DNA of 64,000 nucleotides from RGIG1681 sp964646345 (lineage in GTDB: Bacteria > Bacillota > Clostridia > Christensenellales > UBA1242): NCBI GenBank assembly GCA_964646345.1, contig CAZYDU010000002.1, positions 168,410-232,409 on the forward strand, written 5' to 3'. The position numbers and the translations under genes are program-made. The notes beneath the pieces were generated by a model. The model was given only the letters and a program-made list of their open reading frames with translations, was not told the origin of the DNA and did no database searches. This document shows, piece by piece, positions 17,357 through 24,972 of the stretch; the first letter of the stretch is position 1; every line of letters begins with the position of its first letter.

Positions 17357-17391
17357 ATAAGGTATTATGCCAAACATAATACCCCTATTTA
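17357..17391 (-). terminator. Terminator after murC (palindromic repeat copy B)
   Basis: GGTATTATG-CCAAA-CATAATACC with an A/T-rich flank, a relative of the hairpin after prfA. On the minus strand it is followed by TTATTTTTT. Confidence 0.75.
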
Positions 17392-17411
17392 TCATAAAAA
17401 CTGTCTCTATT

Positions 17412-18788
17412 TCATTTAACCAAATCTCTTGCAAGTTTTTCTATTGTTCCCGCACCCAAAACAAGCACCAAATCATCTTTTTTCGCAAATTCTTTTATCT
17501 GTTTTATAATTTCGCTATAGTTATTATAGTAATCCACTTTTGCTATATGTTTTCTTGTTTCGGTCATTAAATCTATCGAATTTAATCCCTCACTTTCAAG
17601 TTCTCTTGCAGAATAAACAGGTGCAAAAATCACATAATCTGAACCAATAAAACTCTTTGCAAAACTTCCGAGCAAAAACTTAGTTCTAGAAAAAGTGTGC
17701 GGTTCAAAAATTGTTATTATTTTTCCCCCATTATTTTTCACAAGCTCTCTAGCTGTCTCAATCATCTTTTCAATCTGTTTTGGGTGATGTGCATAATCAT
17801 GATAAACTAATGCTCCATTAATTTCCCCTACTTTTTCACATCTTCTCTCCACTCCCTTGAAATTTTCTAATGTATCTTTAACAACTGAAAAATCTATTTC
17901 AAAAAGCATGGAAACCATAACAGAAGCCAAAGCATTCAAAATATTATGTTCGCCCACAATATTTAACTTTATATTTCCTAGTAAAAAACCACTAAACACA
18001 ACATCAAACGAAAAAAATCCAGATTTATATTCCCTTATATTTTTTGCATAAATATCGTTTTTATCATTAAACCCAAAAGTAATACTATTTTCCTTTTGTC
18101 CTATTTGTAAAGAATTAATATCTTCGCCAAAAACTAAATTAACACCGCCCTGCTTTGTTCCGTCCGCATACTTAATAAATGATTTCTTCACACCTTCCAA
18201 ACTTCCAAAGTAATCCAAATGGTCACTATCAATATTCAAAATAACCGAAACATCAGGTTTTACAAATAAAAAGTTATCTTTGTACTCGCAATTTTCAGTA
18301 ATGAAATATTTTTTATTTCCTACTAAAAAATTAGAATGAATAGATTTTAATCTACCACCAACATGAATGGTTGGTTTTAGTCCTGCATTTAAAAATATAT
18401 CTGAAATCATTGCCGATGTGGTTGTTTTTCCGTGGCTTCCAGCAATCGCAATAACGGTTTTATAACTTTCTGCAATCATTCCCAAAAGTTCTGCACGTTT
18501 CAAAATAATAAGATTATGATTTCTAGCAAATACAAGTTCAGGATTATCTTCATGGATCGCCGAAGAATACACAACAATATCTGCACCCAAAACATTATTT
18601 TTAGAATGTTCCAAAAACAATCGTATTTTCTTTTTTGCTAAGATTTTCATTTCATCATTAATCACTTCGTTTGAACCTTGAACATAAAAACCATCACGCT
18701 TTAAAAAACAAGCAAGTGAACTCATACTCACTCCACCAATACCAATAAAGTGAAATTTTTTACCCTTAAACATTTTTAATTTATCCAT
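17412..18788 (-). CDS. murC: UDP-N-acetylmuramate--L-alanine ligase
   Basis: MurC adds L-alanine to UDP-MurNAc with ATP hydrolysis in peptidoglycan synthesis. The nucleotide-sugar motif GIGGVSMSSLA is at the N-terminus, the ATP loop AGSHGKTTTSAMI is near residue 115, and YAHHPKQI and EPHTFSRTK belong to the central and C-terminal Mur ligase domains. Length 458 is normal. No Shine-Dalgarno is seen; the sequence before ATG is GATTGT, preceded by a -10-like box, so a leaderless start is possible. Confidence 0.95.
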   Translation of the reverse strand: MDKLKMFKGKKFHFIGIGGVSMSSLACFLKRDGFYVQGSNEVINDEMKILAKKKIRLFLEHSKNNVLGADIVVYSSAIHEDNPELVFARNHNLIILKRAELLGMIAESYKTVIAIAGSHGKTTTSAMISDIFLNAGLKPTIHVGGRLKSIHSNFLVGNKKYFITENCEYKDNFLFVKPDVSVILNIDSDHLDYFGSLEGVKKSFIKYADGTKQGGVNLVFGEDINSLQIGQKENSITFGFNDKNDIYAKNIREYKSGFFSFDVVFSGFLLGNIKLNIVGEHNILNALASVMVSMLFEIDFSVVKDTLENFKGVERRCEKVGEINGALVYHDYAHHPKQIEKMIETARELVKNNGGKIITIFEPHTFSRTKFLLGSFAKSFIGSDYVIFAPVYSARELESEGLNSIDLMTETRKHIAKVDYYNNYSEIIKQIKEFAKKDDLVLVLGAGTIEKLARDLVK

Positions 18789-18794
18789 ACAATC

Positions 18795-18823
18795 ACTGTA
18801 TTCAAAAAATTAAATTTTGTTAA
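18795..18823 (-). promoter_or_regulatory. Possible leaderless promoter of murC
   Basis: TTAACA, 17 nt, TACAGT, then 6 nt to the ATG. The -10 matches only four of six bases, so this is the weakest of the leaderless candidates. Confidence 0.4.
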
Positions 18824-18834
18824 TATTTTCAATA

Positions 18835-18871
18835 AAAATAAGGTACTATGTCAAGCATAATACCTTATTTT
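18835..18871 (-). terminator. Terminator after the COG2509 gene (palindromic repeat copy C)
   Basis: AATAAGGTACTATG-TCAAG-CATAATACCTTATT, the third copy of the palindrome, lies downstream of the flavoprotein gene and is flanked by A/T runs. Confidence 0.78.
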
Positions 18872-18900
18872 ATCAGCGATTATATACAATAATCACAAGT

Positions 18901-20508
18901 TTAGTTTTCATAATTTTTCATCAAAAACCCGCTAACAATTTCCGCAATTTTAATTCCATCTGCACCGCTTGATGTAATTCCGCCAGCATATCCCGCACCT
19001 TCTCCTGCAGAGTACAAACCAACAATTCCATTTGAAAAATTTTCGTCTCTAACTATTTGAACAGGAGCACTGGACCTAGTTTCAACACCAATCAAAAGAT
19101 TATCTTCATCTGCAAAACCATTTACTTTTTTGTTTAATAAAGGCAAAGCTTCTTTTAAACTACTAACCGCAAACTCAGGCAAGCATTTTGATAAATCCAC
19201 AAACTTAACGTTTGGCTTGTAGCTAGTCTTAACTTTTTGCATATTATCATCAAACCCATTTTCTTTTCCATGCACAAAATCTTTTACCTTTTCAGCTGGA
19301 GCATCATAGTTTGCCCCACCCAATTCAAAAGCTAAACGTTCGTATTTGTGTTGAAAATCAATACCGTCCAAAACATTGCCTTTATCATAGTCACTTGGCA
19401 AAACATTCACAAGAACTGCAGAGTTGCAATTCTTTCCATCTCTTGCCCTATAACTCATACCATTTGTCACAATAGTACCTTTGTCACTTGATGAAGAAAC
19501 CACAACACCGCCAGGACAATTACAAAATGTAAACACACTTCTTCCATTATCCAAATGCACAGCTAGTTTGTAATTTGATGCTGGCAAATCCTTATTCTTT
19601 TCTCCATATTGTGCAATATTAATTTGTTCTTGATTTTGCTCTATTCTCACGCCAATAGCAAAAGGTTTTTGCTTCATTTGAACATTTTTTTCTTTTAGTA
19701 ATTTGTATGTACCAACCGCACTATGTCCAACAGCCAAAATTACAGCATTTGTTTTAATAATTTCTTGACTATTCGTAATTAAATTCATTACCTTAACAGC
19801 CGATAAAACGCCATTTTTTGTCTCAAAATCAACAAATTTTGTATTAAATAAAACAGTTCCACCCAATTCTTCAATGGTTTTTCTAATATTAGTGACAACC
19901 TGTTTTAATTTATCACTGCCTATATGTGGAGCATAGGAATAAAAAATATCATTTGGAGCATCATTTAGTACAAATTCATTAATGACCAATTTTGTATAAT
20001 CATTTGCAACATTTGATGCCAACTTTCCATCTGAAAATGTACCAGCTCCACCTTCTCCAAATTGCACATTTGAATTTTCATTCAAAATTCTTTCATTCCA
20101 AAACTTATCCACATCTTTCTGACGTTCATAAACACTCTTGCCTTGCTCTAATATTATTGGTTTAAACCCTTTTTTCGCCAAATATAATCCAGCAAACATA
20201 CCAGCAGGTCCAAATCCAACAATAACAGGTCTTTCTCCGTTATAGTCCAAACTTTCTATTTTTATTCCGTCATGATTAACGTTAAATTCAATGCAGTCTT
20301 TAAGCTTTTTAACAGCACCAGGCTTAACGCTTACCGCAATATTTAACTTAATAAAAATATCCGGTTTTTTCCTGGCATCTAAACTTTCTTTTACGATTTC
20401 ATAATTAATTATTTCATCAGCAAAAAGATGATATTTCTTCTTTATTGCGAGAAATATATCTTGTTTTGTGTATCCAAATCTAACTTTAAGTTCTGTTAAG
20501 AGTTTCAT
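18901..20508 (-). CDS. FAD-dependent oxidoreductase, COG2509-like
   Basis: About 90 N-terminal residues precede a Rossmann FAD-binding motif (VIVGFGPAGMFAGLYLAKKG) with acidic end ILEQG. GEGGAGTFSDGKL and a C-terminal VGLYSAGEGAGYAGGITSSG complete the pattern of the uncharacterised FAD-dependent dehydrogenases in COG2509. The substrate is unknown. The start is set at the ATG at 20508 (MKLLTELKVRFGY); a longer frame adds 50 atypical residues. No Shine-Dalgarno is present, and TATAAT ends 6 nt before this ATG. Confidence 0.85.
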   Translation of the reverse strand: MKLLTELKVRFGYTKQDIFLAIKKKYHLFADEIINYEIVKESLDARKKPDIFIKLNIAVSVKPGAVKKLKDCIEFNVNHDGIKIESLDYNGERPVIVGFGPAGMFAGLYLAKKGFKPIILEQGKSVYERQKDVDKFWNERILNENSNVQFGEGGAGTFSDGKLASNVANDYTKLVINEFVLNDAPNDIFYSYAPHIGSDKLKQVVTNIRKTIEELGGTVLFNTKFVDFETKNGVLSAVKVMNLITNSQEIIKTNAVILAVGHSAVGTYKLLKEKNVQMKQKPFAIGVRIEQNQEQINIAQYGEKNKDLPASNYKLAVHLDNGRSVFTFCNCPGGVVVSSSSDKGTIVTNGMSYRARDGKNCNSAVLVNVLPSDYDKGNVLDGIDFQHKYERLAFELGGANYDAPAEKVKDFVHGKENGFDDNMQKVKTSYKPNVKFVDLSKCLPEFAVSSLKEALPLLNKKVNGFADEDNLLIGVETRSSAPVQIVRDENFSNGIVGLYSAGEGAGYAGGITSSGADGIKIAEIVSGFLMKNYEN

Positions 20509-20514
20509 AAGCAC

Positions 20515-20543
20515 ATTATACATTATCTTTTCCAAAATATAAA
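20515..20543 (-). promoter_or_regulatory. Leaderless-type promoter of the COG2509 gene
   Basis: A weak -35 (TTTATA), 17 nt, a perfect TATAAT, then GTGCTT and ATG. Transcription should start at the initiation codon. Confidence 0.5.
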
Positions 20544-20567
20544 GCAGTTGCATTAATTTTTTGCAAC

Positions 20568-20594
20568 AAAAAAGGCACGCATATTTTGCGTACC
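20568..20594 (-). terminator. Terminator after spoVG
   Basis: GGTACGCA pairs with TGCGTGCC around AAAA/T-rich loop bases and is followed by six T on the minus strand. Confidence 0.85.
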
Positions 20595-20623
20595 TAATAG
20601 CAAATTTATAACTAGAGTAGAAA

Positions 20624-20899
20624 TTACTCTGCTTCAGCACTATTTTTTGCTTCATCAAAAGCCTTCAAAACGATATCTTTAATCATTTCTCTAGTTTCTG
20701 TGTTCAATGGGTGAACGATATCCTTAAATTCTCCATCTGGTGTTTTTCTGCTTGGCATAGCGATAAAGTAACCTTCATTGCCTTCGATAACCTTGATGTC
20801 GTGAACAACAAAACAATCATCGATAGTAATTGAAGCACTAGCTTTGATTTTACTTTTGTCTGTTTTCACAATACGTACTCTAACGTCTGAAATTTTCAT
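20624..20899 (-). CDS. spoVG: Septation/regulatory protein SpoVG
   Basis: SpoVG is a small nucleic-acid-binding regulator linked to septation and sporulation in Bacillota. The protein starts MKISDVRVRIV and contains the family core YFIAMPSRKTPDGEFKDI and HPLN. Its 91 residues are normal. AAGGAG precedes the ATG. In Bacillus it sits next to glmU; here it is upstream of a flavoprotein and downstream of galU, and a terminator on each side makes it monocistronic. Confidence 0.96.
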   Translation of the reverse strand: MKISDVRVRIVKTDKSKIKASASITIDDCFVVHDIKVIEGNEGYFIAMPSRKTPDGEFKDIVHPLNTETREMIKDIVLKAFDEAKNSAEAE

Positions 20900-20963
20900 A
20901 ATTTCTGCTCCTTAAGTTTAAGTTTTGTCTTTATTTTAGACATTTTTATTTTATATCATACAT

Positions 20964-20990
20964 AAAAAAATAGCAAATAATTTTGCTATC
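20964..20990 (-). terminator. Terminator after galU
   Basis: GATAGCAAA and TTTGCTAT form a stem with a 4-nt loop and a following T run on the minus strand. Confidence 0.85.
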
Positions 20991-21005
20991 TTTTTTATTT
21001 TTAGT

Positions 21006-21917
21006 TTATTTAAGTTCATCTTTGTGTTCAACCACAAACATATTTGCCCCAGCATAACCATTTTCGCTTCCGCAATCGAAATAATCGCCAGTAAATAAAC
21101 ACATTGAAGCCATTCTATCTTGAGCCATACTTTGCAAAACATCGGTCATGTTATATTCCCCATTTGCTCTTGGCTTAATTTTAAAGATTCTATTAAAAAA
21201 TTCTTCATTCAAAATATATCTACAAAATCCCATGATATTGCTTGGTTCAGTTCCAGTTGCAGGCTTTTCAATAATATCAATCATTTTAGCACCCTTGCCA
21301 TTTGCAACCTCATCACCCAAAACCATAGATGAATATTTATACATCACTTCTCTTGGAAGTTCTTTGCCATAAACAACAATATCTCCAGTTGCATTGTAAA
21401 CATCAATAACTTCCTTAGTCATTGACTTTCCATCTAAATAGAAGCATAAATCATCTCCATTCAAAACAACAAAAGGTTCTTCTTTAGCCCAATCCTTACC
21501 AGCATTAATTGCAATAGCCGAACCACGCTCCCCAAGAGCCGAATTTTTATAACTCACACCATCATAATCAAAAGTTTCATCGTCTTGGTTAACATAAGTT
21601 ATCTTAACTTTGCTCATCAAATCGTTATATTTTTCAAGCATACCCATTTTGCCGTCTGATTCTATCTTTGATAGATATTCTTCGCTTGGTGTAAGGAAAT
21701 TTTTGAAGCTTTCTTCTTTTAATTTATTTCCAACAATCAAAATATCGTCTACTCCAGCCTTAACCAAATCCTGAATATGATACATAATTATTGGCATATT
21801 GCCTATTGGAAACAATTCTTTAGCCAAACATAAAGTAGCTGGCAAAAATCTAGTACCAAGACCACCTGCCAAAATCATGGCTTTTTTCACTTGCTTTTTA
21901 TTTTCTAATCTTTCCAT
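21006..21917 (-). CDS. galU: UTP--glucose-1-phosphate uridylyltransferase
   Basis: GalU makes UDP-glucose for glycolipid, capsule or teichoic-acid precursors. The nucleotidyltransferase motif LAGGLGTRFLPAT is at residues 17-29, followed by AKELFPIGNMPII with the sugar-phosphate lysine region, and VVLNGDDL carries the metal-binding Asp. Length 303 is typical. AGGAG precedes the ATG. A TGATATTAT extended -10 lies upstream. No glycosyltransferase neighbours indicate the specific end product. Confidence 0.92.
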   Translation of the reverse strand: MERLENKKQVKKAMILAGGLGTRFLPATLCLAKELFPIGNMPIIMYHIQDLVKAGVDDILIVGNKLKEESFKNFLTPSEEYLSKIESDGKMGMLEKYNDLMSKVKITYVNQDDETFDYDGVSYKNSALGERGSAIAINAGKDWAKEEPFVVLNGDDLCFYLDGKSMTKEVIDVYNATGDIVVYGKELPREVMYKYSSMVLGDEVANGKGAKMIDIIEKPATGTEPSNIMGFCRYILNEEFFNRIFKIKPRANGEYNMTDVLQSMAQDRMASMCLFTGDYFDCGSENGYAGANMFVVEHKDELK

Positions 21918-22089
21918 ATTTTCTCCTAATGTTATCTAATTTACCCCTATATAATATCACAAAATCACATAAGAATAAAAGCAATTAAAGCCTTTTACTA
22001 TAAATAATATTTTTAATAATTATTACAAAAATTTTATAACAATTTTAATTAAAATTTTCAAACAACTATAAAAAAACACATTAATTTGT

Positions 22090-22118
22090 TTGCTTAAAAA
22101 TTATTTAGCATATATAAT
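22090..22118 (+). promoter_or_regulatory. Promoter of the SPFH gene
   Basis: TTGCTT, 17 nt, TATAAT, about 28 nt before the start codon, which is preceded by GGGAGGAG. Confidence 0.65.
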
Positions 22119-22145
22119 AAAGCTATCAGATTATGGGAGGAGCTT

Positions 22146-23189
22146 ATGGGCTTTTTTAAAACTAACCTATTAAAATCACTTGAATGGGTTGACGATTCAA
22201 CCGACACTATTGTTTACAAATATCCAATGGACGGCAGACAAATACAATACGGCTCAAAATTAACAGTCCGTGCATCACAAGTTGCAGTATTTTTAAATAA
22301 AGGTAAAATTGCTGACATTTTTGGTCCTGGCATGTATACCCTTCAAACTAGCAATTTGCCAATTTTCACACAACTTATGAGTTGGGGTTATGGATTTAAA
22401 TCACCATTCTATGCAGATGTATACTTTATTAACACAAAACAATTCACGAATCAAAGATGGGGCACAAGCAATCCAATCACAATGCGTGATAAAGATTTCG
22501 GAACTATCCGCATTCGTGGCTATGGAAACTATGCTTTTAAGGTTGAAAATCCAGAAACATTTATGAAAGAACTTTTTGGAACAAACTCAACATTCTCAAC
22601 TGAAGATATTAATCAATATTTAAAAAGCATTATCGTTTCTTCTATTTCAGACACAATCGCAGAGTCAAAAATTTCAGCTCTTGACATCGCAAGCAACCTT
22701 ATCGAATTTTCTAAAGTTGCTTCTGAATCACTTGCCGAAACATTTGCAAATCTCGGACTTAAACTTACAAAACTTGTTATCGAAAACATCTCATTCCCTG
22801 AAGAAGTTGAAAAAGCCATTGATACAAGGTCAAGCATGGGTGTTTTGTCTGACAAAATGGACACATTTGTTAAATTCCAATCAGCTCACGCAATTCGTGA
22901 TGTAGCCCAAAATCAAGGCAACGCTGGACTTGGCAGTCAACTTGGAACTGGATTCGCTTTAGGTGAAATCATGAAAAAATCTCTTGAAGATAATACAAAC
23001 AAAACTCAAGCAAAAACAGAAGATGAAACAAAGTTCTGCCCTACTTGCGGTGCAAAAAATCCAAAAAATGCAAAATTCTGCATTGAATGTGGAAACAAAC
23101 TTGTGCAAAAAGGTAAATGTCCAAAATGTGGAGCAGATGTTGCACCAAAAAGCAAATTCTGCCCAGAATGTGGCGAAAAATTAAACTAA
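22146..23189 (+). CDS. SPFH-domain protein with two C-terminal zinc ribbons (YdjI-like)
   Basis: Residues 1 to about 290 match the SPFH group annotated as virion-core-protein-like (B. subtilis YdjI), with GRQIQYGSKLTVRASQVAVF near the start and a coiled-coil region before residue 230. The C-terminus holds two four-cysteine zinc ribbons, FCPTCGAKN...FCIECG and CPKCGAD...FCPECG. Such proteins assemble at the cytoplasmic membrane and in Bacillus work with a PspA-family protein in stress response; no PspA gene is present here. Strong GGGAGGAG ribosome site. Confidence 0.88.
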   Translation: MGFFKTNLLKSLEWVDDSTDTIVYKYPMDGRQIQYGSKLTVRASQVAVFLNKGKIADIFGPGMYTLQTSNLPIFTQLMSWGYGFKSPFYADVYFINTKQFTNQRWGTSNPITMRDKDFGTIRIRGYGNYAFKVENPETFMKELFGTNSTFSTEDINQYLKSIIVSSISDTIAESKISALDIASNLIEFSKVASESLAETFANLGLKLTKLVIENISFPEEVEKAIDTRSSMGVLSDKMDTFVKFQSAHAIRDVAQNQGNAGLGSQLGTGFALGEIMKKSLEDNTNKTQAKTEDETKFCPTCGAKNPKNAKFCIECGNKLVQKGKCPKCGADVAPKSKFCPECGEKLN

Positions 23190-23194
23190 ATTTC

Positions 23195-23220
23195 AAAACA
23201 TCAACTTAGGTTGGTGTTTT
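23195..23220 (+). terminator. Terminator after the SPFH gene
   Basis: AAAACATCAAC-TTAG-GTTGGTGTTTT followed by ATTTT, right after the stop codon. Confidence 0.78.
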
Positions 23221-23306
23221 ATTTTGCCCTAATTCCCCACTTTTTTGTTAATTTAAAATAAATTTTTTGATTTTACAATATTTTTGTTTTTAATATTATT
23301 TTTTTA

Positions 23307-23315
23307 TGCTATAAT
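23307..23315 (+). promoter_or_regulatory. Extended -10 promoter of the methyltransferase pair
   Basis: TGCTATAAT lies about 20 nt before the first methyltransferase start codon. No convincing -35 is seen in the T-rich stretch upstream. Confidence 0.6.
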
Positions 23316-23335
23316 CAGTGTGTATAGGAGGCATT

Positions 23336-24070
23336 ATGGATTCAAAAGAAATCAATTATGACTTTGCAAAAGCATGGGATTCAAGCCAAGGCGATTTTGC
23401 CAAAAATATAGCTAATAGAATTTTAGCATTTAACGAAACAAACAATAAGAAATTTAGTTCAATTTATGATATTTGTTGTGGTTCATCAAATCTTCTTGAA
23501 GTATTCTTTCATCAAGGCATGAAATGCTACGGAACTGAAACAAGACAAGGAATGTTTGACTATTCAAAAGAAAAGTTACCAGGTGTAACCTATTTCCTAA
23601 CAAAAAATATGTACGAAATGCCTGGAAAAGAAAAAGTTGACATTGTTACTTGCACTCACGATATTGTAAATTATCTTGAAGATTTCGAAGATTGGGAAAC
23701 ACTTTTTAAAAATGCATCAAAAAAGCTAACAAAAAATGGTATTTTTGTGTTTGATTTTTACTCAAAATTCAAACTCTCTAACTGGAACGAATCAACCTAT
23801 AAATCTTCCCCATCTCTTGATTGCTTAACCAATATCAAGTCTGGTGTTTACGATAAAACGGTTATAACCTACACCTATTACATTAATTACAATAACTATT
23901 ATGCAAAAACAAAAGACATTGTAATTGAAAGTTATTTCGAACTTGATAAAATTACCGAAGCACTCAAAAAAGCAGGGCTAAAAAAGGTTCAAATCGTTGA
24001 CCAAAACTTAAATCCAACCACCCCAAATGAATATGCTGAGAGAATTTATATAATAGCATCACACAAATAA
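23336..24070 (+). CDS. Class I SAM-dependent methyltransferase, tandem copy 1
   Basis: The 244-residue protein has the motif I variant IYDICCGSSNLLEVF and the later IVTCTHDIVNYL and FVFDFYSKFKL of class I methyltransferases acting on small molecules. The start is the ATG after AGGAGGCATT; a GTG 18 nt upstream would swallow the ribosome site. It is 9 nt from a clear paralogue and shares with it the N-terminal pattern of AxAW followed by QG. The substrate is unknown. Confidence 0.82.
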   Translation: MDSKEINYDFAKAWDSSQGDFAKNIANRILAFNETNNKKFSSIYDICCGSSNLLEVFFHQGMKCYGTETRQGMFDYSKEKLPGVTYFLTKNMYEMPGKEKVDIVTCTHDIVNYLEDFEDWETLFKNASKKLTKNGIFVFDFYSKFKLSNWNESTYKSSPSLDCLTNIKSGVYDKTVITYTYYINYNNYYAKTKDIVIESYFELDKITEALKKAGLKKVQIVDQNLNPTTPNEYAERIYIIASHK

Positions 24071-24079
24071 GGAGACAGT

Positions 24080-24892
24080 ATGGAAAATAATAACGAAACA
24101 AATTTTGACAAAGCATTTGCCATGGCTTGGAACGAAAATCAAGGCAATTATTCTCAAAATTTAGCAAAAAAGATTTTAAAATTCATCAAACTTCAAGATT
24201 TAAAAGTTAACTCAGTTTTAGATATTTGTTGCGGTTCTGGAAACTTTTTGAACGAAATGCAACTTAATGGCAAAAAATGTACAGGCACTGAAATCTTGGA
24301 CACTTATGTAGAATATAATAAATCTAAATTCCCAGATATGCAATTTGTAAAAACAAACAAAATTGATAATCTTGAATCTCTTGGAACTTACGATTTAATT
24401 TCTTGCAATCATGACGTAGTAAACATGCTCCCTACCCTTGATGCATGGGGCAATTTCTTCAAAAATGTTTATTCGCATCTCAACAATGGCGGTTTATTTA
24501 TTTTTGACTACTACACAAAACGCAAACTCAAAGACTGGAATGAAACATTCTTTGATGGTAATGATAAAATTGATTATATCAAAAGCATTGTTTGTGACGG
24601 AAATTCAAAAACATCTATTTCGAATATTTATTACATCAATCTTGTAACAAAGACTAGAGATTCAGAAACCTACGCTATTGATAGAAAATATCAACTCAAT
24701 GACCATGATAGTAAATACAAAAAAACTGAAGACACTCAAGTTGAATACTATTTTGAAAATAAGGATATTTTAAATAAACTTAAACAAGCCGGCTATAGAT
24801 ACATTATCACAACCGACTCTAACTTATCTCCTATTTCTATGATTGATGATGTTAACAGAATGCACATTGTTGCAATAAAACATGAACAATAA
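24080..24892 (+). CDS. Class I SAM-dependent methyltransferase, tandem copy 2
   Basis: This 270-residue paralogue of the preceding gene has VLDICCGSGNFLNEM as motif I, LISCNHDVVNML, and LFIFDYYTKRKLKDW. AAGGAG precedes the ATG. The two genes form a two-cistron operon with one upstream promoter and a terminator after copy 2. The copies align along their whole length but are clearly diverged, so the duplication is not recent. The substrate is unknown. Confidence 0.82.
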   Translation: MENNNETNFDKAFAMAWNENQGNYSQNLAKKILKFIKLQDLKVNSVLDICCGSGNFLNEMQLNGKKCTGTEILDTYVEYNKSKFPDMQFVKTNKIDNLESLGTYDLISCNHDVVNMLPTLDAWGNFFKNVYSHLNNGGLFIFDYYTKRKLKDWNETFFDGNDKIDYIKSIVCDGNSKTSISNIYYINLVTKTRDSETYAIDRKYQLNDHDSKYKKTEDTQVEYYFENKDILNKLKQAGYRYIITTDSNLSPISMIDDVNRMHIVAIKHEQ

Positions 24893-24936
24893 AAAAAATC
24901 ACGGTTTGATTTATAATTCAATCCGTGATTTTTTAT
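24893..24936 (+). terminator. Terminator after the methyltransferase pair
   Basis: AAAAATCACGG and CCGTGATTTTT form a stem around an 18-nt A/T-rich loop with a T run on the plus strand. Confidence 0.8.
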
Positions 24937-24942
24937 AACAAG

Positions 24943-24970
24943 AAAACACTTCACAAACGTGAAGTGTTTT
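24943..24970 (-). terminator. Terminator after pyrG
   Basis: AAAACACTTCAC-AAAC-GTGAAGTGTTTT directly follows the pyrG stop; flanking A/T bases allow function on the minus strand. Confidence 0.82.
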
Positions 24971-24972
24971 TA

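Noticed and set aside
20508..20658. Longer N-terminus for the COG2509 protein
   Set aside because: The extra 50 residues overlap the spoVG terminator and the TATAAT box and do not resemble the family.
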